Shown here one piece after another: positions 59,340 to 64,000 of a DNA stretch of 64,000 nt (the first letter of the stretch is position 1; every line of letters starts with the position of its first letter). The notes beneath the pieces are model-generated. The model worked only from the letters and a program-made list of their open reading frames with translations. It did not search any database and was not told the DNA's origin. The position numbers were made by a program, and so were the translations under genes. This DNA comes from Deltaproteobacteria bacterium (GTDB taxonomy: Bacteria > Desulfobacterota > Desulfomonilia > UBA1062), in contig JAKPDW010000084.1 of NCBI GenBank assembly GCA_029552245.1, positions 62,001-126,000 of the forward strand, written 5' to 3'.

Positions 59340-60914
59340 ATGGGGAAGAGGCGTGTGATCCTGGCCGTTGATCACGGAACCTCTGGGGTCAAGGCCTCGC
59401 TCGTGACCACCCAAGGCCGTGTGCTGGCCTCGGATGCCGAGAAGACCGAGGTGATCTTCCTTCCCGGGGGCGGGGCGGAGCAGGACCCGAGGTCATGGTG
59501 GGACGCCCTGGTCAGGGTGTCGAGGCGGCTCGTGCAGTCCCAAGCCTCAGGGTGCGACGAGATCGAGGCGGTCTGTGTCTCCAGCACCTTCTCGACCACG
59601 GTCGCCATCGACGAGAAGGGCGATCCCGTGATGAACGCGCTTACGTGGATGGACTCGAGGGGCGCGCCGCACGTGCGGAGACTCATGGGCGGCTTCCCTT
59701 CCTTCATGGGGTACTCCATCCCCAAGGCCCTGAGGTGGGTCAGCAGGACCTCGGGCGCACCCAGCCTCTCCGGGAAGGACGACATCGGCCACGTCCTGTT
59801 CGTGATGAACGAGATGCCCCGTGTCTACGAGAAGACCCGCCTCTTCCTCCCGAGCAAGGATTACCTGAACATGAGGCTCACGGGAGAGCGGGCAGCCACC
59901 TTCGACTCGGTCCACCTCTTCTGGCTCACCGACGTGAGGGATCTCGCCCGCATCCGCTACGACAAGGACCTCGTGCGCGAAAGCGGGATCGACCCTTCCA
60001 AGCTGCCCCCCCTGGTGGCCTCCACGGACGTGCTCGGGCACATCGCGCCAGGGGTCGCAGACGAGATGGGCCTGAGGCAGGGGGTCAAAGTGGTTGCCGG
60101 CTCGCCGGACCACCAGTGCGCGTGTATCGGCTCGGCGGCGGTGGAGGATTACCAGGGGCACCTCTACGTTGGCACCTCGTCGTGGGTGCAGTGCCTCGTC
60201 CCTTTCAAGAAGACGGACGTGTTGCATTCCATCGCGTCCTTCCCCACGGCGGTGGGCGACAGGTACCAGGCAGTGAACGAGCAGGACATGGCGGGAGGGG
60301 CCCTCGGGTTCCTCGCCGGTCTCGTGAACGGTTTCAGCGCGATGTCTGCCGGCGCCGCAGGGCAGGGGATCTCCTACAACGCGCTCGACGAGATCGCGAA
60401 AGGCGTCCCCCCGGGCAGCCGGGGCGTCGTCGTGACGCCGTGGCTCAACGGTGAGCGCACCCCCGTGGACGACATGCACGTGCGCGCGGGCATACACAAC
60501 CTCAGCACGACGACGACAGCCGAGGACATCGTCCGGGCCTTCCTCGAGGGCGTGGCCCTGAACACGCGCTGGAGCCTGAAGTATGTCGAGCGCTTCGTGG
60601 GCCGCAGGCTGGACCCCCTCACCATCGTGGGGGGCGGCGCATCGTCGGACGTGTGGTGCCGGATATTCGCCGACTGTCTCGGACGGGGCCTGAGGAGGCC
60701 GCCGGAGCCCATACGCGCCAACGCCCGCGGCGCCGCCTTCATCGCCGCCGTGGCGCTCAAGGACATCACGTTTTCGGACATCCCCTCGCTCATGGAGTAC
60801 GAGAGGGTCTTCGAGCCCGGGCGAGAGGCATCCCGCATCTACGACGAGCTCTTCGACGCGTTCGTGGACATCTACCGGCAAAACCGGGGGCTGTACCGGG
60901 CGCTCAACGGGTAG
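59340..60914 (+). CDS. FGGY family carbohydrate kinase (xylulokinase-like)
   Basis: This 524-residue sugar kinase has the ATP-binding start ILAVDHGTSGVKASLVTTQG, the substrate loop TWMDSRGAPHV, and the C-terminal motif LTIVGGGASSDVWCRIFADC, followed by RANARGAAFIAAV. It belongs to the xylulokinase/gluconokinase side of the FGGY superfamily; the sugar or polyol substrate cannot be read from sequence. It follows the saccharopine dehydrogenase-like gene by 20 bases, an unusual pairing that points to a shared pathway. Confidence 0.9.
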   Translation: MGKRRVILAVDHGTSGVKASLVTTQGRVLASDAEKTEVIFLPGGGAEQDPRSWWDALVRVSRRLVQSQASGCDEIEAVCVSSTFSTTVAIDEKGDPVMNALTWMDSRGAPHVRRLMGGFPSFMGYSIPKALRWVSRTSGAPSLSGKDDIGHVLFVMNEMPRVYEKTRLFLPSKDYLNMRLTGERAATFDSVHLFWLTDVRDLARIRYDKDLVRESGIDPSKLPPLVASTDVLGHIAPGVADEMGLRQGVKVVAGSPDHQCACIGSAAVEDYQGHLYVGTSSWVQCLVPFKKTDVLHSIASFPTAVGDRYQAVNEQDMAGGALGFLAGLVNGFSAMSAGAAGQGISYNALDEIAKGVPPGSRGVVVTPWLNGERTPVDDMHVRAGIHNLSTTTTAEDIVRAFLEGVALNTRWSLKYVERFVGRRLDPLTIVGGGASSDVWCRIFADCLGRGLRRPPEPIRANARGAAFIAAVALKDITFSDIPSLMEYERVFEPGREASRIYDELFDAFVDIYRQNRGLYRALNG

Positions 60915-61028
60915 CCTCACCCCGGTAGCCGACGAGCCGATGCGTCTTGGGGCTGCGTACGGGGAGGGTCGCATGTCCGGCAAAAGAGCGGCTCCTCAGG
61001 CGCCAGGCGTCGTGCACGCAAGGAAGAG

Positions 61029-61237
61029 GAATCTTCCCCGCACCCAGGGGTCATGGGCGCACCATGTGCGCATCGAGAAGGCATGCGCTCGAGTTTTCCC
61101 CGCACCCAGGGGTCAATGGCCGGGTTCGTGAATCCGGCGCGCGGTGATCTTGAGTTTTCCCCGCACCCAGGGGTCAGTGGTTGGCGTTGACGGTGACGAG
61201 GTACCAGGCGATGAGTTTTCCCCGCACCCAGGGGTCA
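61029..61237 (+). CRISPR. Orphan type I-E-like mini-CRISPR array
   Basis: Four copies of a 25-base unit lie at 61029-61053, 61091-61115, 61152-61176 and 61213-61237. Three are identical (GAGTTTTCCCCGCACCC followed by AGGGGTCA) and the first has two changes near its 5' end. Periods are 62, 61 and 61. Three spacers of 36-37 bases are all different. The CCCC...GGGG stem and the GAGTT start resemble type I-E repeats, which also have a 61-base period. No cas gene is present. The third spacer, read on the minus strand, has an open frame (IAWYLVTVNAN), consistent with foreign coding DNA; that is only suggestive. Confidence 0.72.
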
Positions 61238-61289
61238 GTGCCTCTCGCACCCCTCTCGGGCTCCTCGGCAAGACATCACCTTCAGGGGA

Positions 61290-61382
61290 GAGGCCTGCAA
61301 CCCATGGACACCCGGGACGAAGGGGGCTGGACTGGTCTCCATGATAGTCGAGGCCTGCAGCCCGTGGACGCCTCGGACGAAG
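61290..61382. repeat. Imperfect direct repeat pair, period 60
   Basis: Copies at 61290-61322 and 61350-61382 match at 28 of 33 positions, with the common frame GAGGCCTGCA, CCC, TGGAC and CGGACGAAG, separated by 27 unique bases. It lies 50 bases after the CRISPR-like array and has almost the same period, but the unit sequence is unrelated. Coding is unlikely: frames through it show a short peptide repeated (GVHGLQAS) with no homology that I recognise. Confidence 0.55.
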
Positions 61383-61532
61383 ACCTTCCTGTGGAGAGAG
61401 GCATTGAGGCCATCGGGCGGTGCGCCCGAGGCCCCTTTCCTCGGACCACGCCGAAGGCCTTGTTCATTGCAGGGGCCCTCGAGCCATGGCCGCGTCCGCC
61501 GGAGCCCCTCCTCGAGGGAGAGGCCCGCGGGG

Positions 61533-62141
61533 TCAGGTGTCCCAGCATCTCGCCCCGGACGCCTTCTGCAGGGCGCCGAGAGCGTGGTAGATCGCATGCG
61601 GCACGGGCAGCCTCAGGCCGAGGTACTTCATGGTGATGAACTCGATGATGATCCCGGCCTTGTCCACCGTGTCCATGTAGGCGAACTCTGCGGTCACCGG
61701 GAACTCCCTGATCGTCCCCCTGACCCAGGTGGGGCAGCCCTCCCGGTTCAGGGCGAGCGCCTCTTTGTCGACGTCACCGACCAGAAAGCCGAGGTGATGC
61801 ACCACCATGCGGCCCTGGGGATCCAGGTGCGAGGAGTAGAAGAGGGCGTCATCCAGGGGCTCTATGAGCTCGATCTGTACCCCCCTGAAAAAGGCGACCC
61901 CGAGCTTCACGGTGGGCTTCCCGAGCCTGCCCCGCTCGTTCCAGAACACCGGGCTCCCCTTGGCTATGAAGAAAGGTCCTATCCCCTTGTCCTCGAGCCG
62001 TGAGGCGCAGTCCTCGATCCCCGTCACCACGACGCCGAGCTGGTAGAGGAGGGGGAGTCGGTGTTCCTCCCTGAATCTCCCCGCTATCTTCGTCGCCTCG
62101 ATGGTGAAGTTGTCTGCCTCGAGCAGATCTTCCAGATACAC
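61533..62141 (-). CDS. VOC/glyoxalase-family protein
   Basis: This 202-residue protein looks like a vicinal-oxygen-chelate fold protein: the first module starts LLYQLGVVVTGIEDCASRLE and the second contains MVVHHLGFLVGDVDKEALAL. This pattern is seen in glyoxalases, dioxygenases and methylmalonyl-CoA epimerases. The actual reaction is unknown. The start is GTG 62141, preceded by GGGGGTGAG. It stands alone between the repeat region and the small Cys protein. Confidence 0.78.
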   Translation of the reverse strand: MYLEDLLEADNFTIEATKIAGRFREEHRLPLLYQLGVVVTGIEDCASRLEDKGIGPFFIAKGSPVFWNERGRLGKPTVKLGVAFFRGVQIELIEPLDDALFYSSHLDPQGRMVVHHLGFLVGDVDKEALALNREGCPTWVRGTIREFPVTAEFAYMDTVDKAGIIIEFITMKYLGLRLPVPHAIYHALGALQKASGARCWDT

Positions 62142-62311
62142 GTCTCACCCCCTTGAAGGTCTTTCTTGGTTTGTCTCCTTCCCCCTGCACGGTACGTGCG
62201 CCCCTCTGTCCGCCCTGGGGCTTCGAGCCCCCGGCTCCCCGGCACGGGCGGATCCCCTCTCCGGCCCGCAGGCACACCACAGGTGCACGTCCGTGGGGCC
62301 AGGCCGAGATC

Positions 62312-62503
62312 TCACCCCTCGTGCGCCTTCCTGCCGTAGACCCGCTCGTAGGCCATGCAGAAGGGGCAGATCCTCGACTCGATGCCCCTGACGAAGGCGA
62401 AGAGCGCCCCCTTTTGGGTCTTTCTGGCATAGGTGCACACCGGGCAATGCACGCAGACCCATGCGAGCGCCCGGTCCAGGGTGCCGGCCGTCCTGTTTCC
62501 CAT
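62312..62503 (-). CDS. Small cysteine-rich protein
   Basis: This 63-residue protein has two Cys pairs, WVCVHCPVCTY and ICPFCMAYERVYG, which could form a zinc-binding site. The predicted start is ATG 62503, with a G-rich stretch upstream; a longer version from 62611 has no better support. It has an arrangement typical of small metal-binding proteins in anaerobes. No function is known and the coding call is tentative. Confidence 0.55.
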   Translation of the reverse strand: MGNRTAGTLDRALAWVCVHCPVCTYARKTQKGALFAFVRGIESRICPFCMAYERVYGRKAHEG

Positions 62504-62892
62504 GGTTCGCCCCCCCACGACGGCCACTGCCCCAGGATACGGCGTCCCCTGCACAGGTGCTTGGCGGTCCGCCACTGCCTGGGGCCGTGGTCCGAGATCA
62601 CGCTGCTCCATGAACCATCCTCAATAACTATAAGTATTCTCGGCGCGCGCGCAAGAGCGGGGTCGGCGCGGCGAGCGCCCCAAGCATGTCGAGGGGCCTC
62701 GCAAACGGTCAGCCCCGCTCGACCGGTGCGGTGCAGGGGGCCAAGATCTTGGGCCATCAGCCCGCCGGGTTTTCAGACGCCCGAGCCTGTGAGGGGGTGA
62801 CGCCTGGCCCGTAATGGTGTTCGACGAGGTCCCCTGACGCCCTAGCCTGAGAGGTGGTGATGCCGGGGTCCACGGCGGTCCCGGAGGCTGCA
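62504..62892. other. Intergenic with repeat pair, period 60
   Basis: About 390 bases between the small Cys protein and the YbaK gene. It holds an imperfect 29-base direct repeat pair (62776-62804 and 62836-62864, 25 of 29 identical, core GACGCCC, AGCCTG, GAGG and GGTGA) with a 31-base spacer and period 60. An AT-rich patch at 62622-62640 may be the promoter of the small Cys gene. No other gene is seen. Confidence 0.5.
62776..62864. repeat. Imperfect direct repeat pair, period 60
   Basis: Copies at 62776-62804 and 62836-62864 agree at 25 of 29 positions (GACGCCCGAGCCTGTGAG then GGGGTGACGCC in the first). The 31-base spacer is unique. The geometry is close to the CRISPR-like arrays at 61.0 and 13.4 kb, but the repeat sequence differs and the copies are diverged. 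Confidence 0.5.
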
Positions 62893-63363
62893 TCACCGGT
62901 TCTCGACTGCCGCGTAGACCCTCGTGACCTTCAAGGCCTTCTCCAGGTGGGCTGGGTCTATCTCCACCATGAAGCCGCGCTTGCCGCCGTTGATGAAGAT
63001 GCGGTCCATGTCGAAGATGCCCGCCTCTGCATAGACGGGCAGCTCCGTCTTCGTGCCGAAGGGGCTGATGCCCCCCACCAGGTAGCCGGTCAGGCGCTGG
63101 GCGTCACGCTCGCTGCACGGCTCGACGTGCCTGAGGCCGAGCTGGCGGGCGAGACTCCTGGTCGAGACCTCTCTATCCCCGTGCATGAGCACGATGAACG
63201 GTCTCGATTCCTCGTCCTTCATGACGAGCGTCTTGATCACGCGGTGCTCGGGTATGTGGAGGCTGAGCGCCACCTGGTGTGTGCCGCCGTTCTCCACGTA
63301 CGGGTAGGAATGGGGTGCGAAAGGGATCCCCTTCTCCCTGAGCACCCTCACCGCCGGTGTCAC
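62893..63363 (-). CDS. YbaK/EbsC family Cys-tRNA(Pro) deacylase-like protein
   Basis: This 156-residue protein has the YbaK fold: TPAVRVLREKGIPFAPHSYP at the N-terminus, HRVIKTLVMKDEESRPFIVL, then GYLVGGISPFGTKTELPVYAEA. Such proteins remove wrongly attached Cys from tRNA-Pro. The start is uncertain: GTG 63363 gives the family's usual MTPA opening and length; the frame also allows ATG 63408. It is likely monocistronic. Confidence 0.87.
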   Translation of the reverse strand: MTPAVRVLREKGIPFAPHSYPYVENGGTHQVALSLHIPEHRVIKTLVMKDEESRPFIVLMHGDREVSTRSLARQLGLRHVEPCSERDAQRLTGYLVGGISPFGTKTELPVYAEAGIFDMDRIFINGGKRGFMVEIDPAHLEKALKVTRVYAAVENR

Positions 63364-63544
63364 CGGGTAGACCTGCCTCTTCAAGCGGGCCCCCTCTCGC
63401 ACAGGCATGCCCTGTCTCGCCCATGCCCGCGCACGAACCTCGAAGGCCCGTGCATGCCCCGGGGGTCTTGACACGGGGCGGGGGAGGTACTACGAAGATC
63501 CTTGGGCCGCCTCACGCGGCCTAGCGTCTGGCAAAGGAGTCGAC

Positions 63545-63754
63545 ATGCCCATCTATGAGTACAAGTGCAACGCATGCGGCCACGAGTTCGAGGCCCTCGT
63601 GCCCATGAGCGCGAAGAAGGCACCTTCCTGCCCGGGTTGCGGCAGCGCGAAGGTGAAGAAGCTGATATCCGTGATCGCTTCGAACACTTCGGGATGTTCC
63701 TCGTGCACGTCATCGTCGTGCTCTTCGTGTTCGCCCAAGGGTGGCTTTTCCTGA
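63545..63754 (+). CDS. FmdB-type zinc ribbon protein
   Basis: This 69-residue protein has the standard [16 protein letters not shown] zinc ribbon with CNAC and CPGC pairs, then a Cys- and Ser-rich tail ([14 protein letters not shown]). FmdB-family proteins are found with amide-utilisation or regulator genes, but their function is not settled. AAAGGAG precedes the ATG. It is divergent from ybaK and convergent with purA. Confidence 0.9.
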   Translation: MPIYEYKCNACGHEFEALVPMSAKKAPSCPGCGSAKVKKLISVIASNTSGCSSCTSSSCSSCSPKGGFS

Positions 63755-63813
63755 GGGTAGGCCTCCAGAGGCCCGGTCCGAGCCTTTCACACCCCTTTCG
63801 ATCGTGACTGCAG

Positions 63814-64000
63814 TCAGGAGGGGAAGATGTCCTCGAGCACGATCGTCTCTTCCCGTCTCGGCCCCACGGATACGATGGCGGTCTTGACGCCAAGACGGTC
63901 CTCCAGGTACGAGATGTAGTCCCTGCACCTCTTCGGCAGCGCGTCCAGGGACCTGATGTCGCTCAGGGGTTCCTCCCAGCCGGGAAGCTCGTCGTAGAGC
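63814..64000 (-). CDS. purA: Adenylosuccinate synthetase, C-terminal part
   Basis: The last 61 residues are seen on the minus strand, starting LYDELPGWEEPLSDIRSLDA and reading SVGPRREETIVLEDIFPS to the TGA at 63814-63816. The LPGW and SVGPxRExTI motifs are typical of PurA, which commits IMP to AMP synthesis. The gene extends beyond the window. It converges with fmdB. Confidence 0.9.
   Translation of the reverse strand, partial: LYDELPGWEEPLSDIRSLDALPKRCRDYISYLEDRLGVKTAIVSVGPRREETIVLEDIFPS

Noticed and set aside
61054-61212. Assigning spacer targets
   Set aside because: Without a database search no spacer can be matched to a phage or plasmid; the open frame in spacer three is too short to prove anything.

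Overview
The window is a GC-rich (roughly two-thirds G+C by eye) bacterial chromosome segment, most consistent with an anaerobic, motile, Gram-negative member of the former Deltaproteobacteria (Desulfobacterota and relatives). The evidence is gene content: an oxygen-sensitive four-subunit pyruvate/2-oxoacid:ferredoxin oxidoreductase (por), a sulfide-type (His-containing) Thi4, what looks like the 3' end of an N-ATPase operon, a lipoprotein- and outer-membrane-rich gene set, and a sigma-54 regulated exopolysaccharide export locus. The species cannot be fixed from the sequence alone.

Layout. 0-1.4 kb: end of an ATP synthase operon (alpha, then gamma as last gene). 2-9.6 kb, minus strand: hybrid sensor kinase, double-cluster ferredoxin-like protein, half-size TSUP permease, Cys-rich DUF3795 protein, and the motA-motB stator. 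9.8-13.1 kb, minus: thi4-thiD2/thiE-thiC under a TPP riboswitch with a clear downstream terminator. 13.4-16.5 kb, plus: site-2 protease, trpS, scpA, scpB. 16.5-23.2 kb: PilZ-like/methyltransferase fusion, mogA, a repeat protein, an EF-G paralogue, holB and a Smr protein with a terminator-bearing leader. 23.4-29.7 kb: LysR regulator, porGDAB and ffh. 29.7-39 kb, plus: a signalling and export cluster (histidine kinase, NtrC-type regulator, Wza-like export protein, outer-membrane barrel, Wzz, ExeA-like ATPase with LysM/SPOR, BY-kinase interrupted by an amber codon). 39.4-54.5 kb: comF, an unknown gene, a DUF2520-RfaE2 fusion, outer-membrane and lipoproteins, ispB, dnaJ/cbpA, comEA, an amino-acid-type periplasmic binding protein, moxR plus VWA protein, acyl-CoA dehydrogenase and TetR. 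54.6-57.9 kb: low-GC island, read here as a relic integron (decayed intI, gene cassettes with attC sites), followed by an IS1634-type transposase relic. 58-64 kb: saccharopine dehydrogenase-like protein, FGGY kinase, an orphan CRISPR-like mini-array and other spaced repeats, VOC protein, small Cys protein, YbaK, FmdB and the end of purA.

How the parts work together. Central metabolism is anaerobic: Por links 2-oxoacids to ferredoxin, thiamine synthesis provides its TPP cofactor and is feedback controlled by TPP, and the ATPase couples to the ion gradient that may also drive the stator. The 30-39 kb cluster encodes sensing and the trans-envelope export machine of an exopolysaccharide but no glycosyltransferases or polymerase, so those must lie elsewhere. 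The most unusual parts are the relic integron with cassettes on the same strand as the integrase, the amber codon just after Walker B of the BY-kinase, two gene fusions, and the recurrence of short spaced repeat pairs (periods 60-75 bp) in intergenic DNA, the best of which has type I-E-like CRISPR geometry although no cas gene is present.
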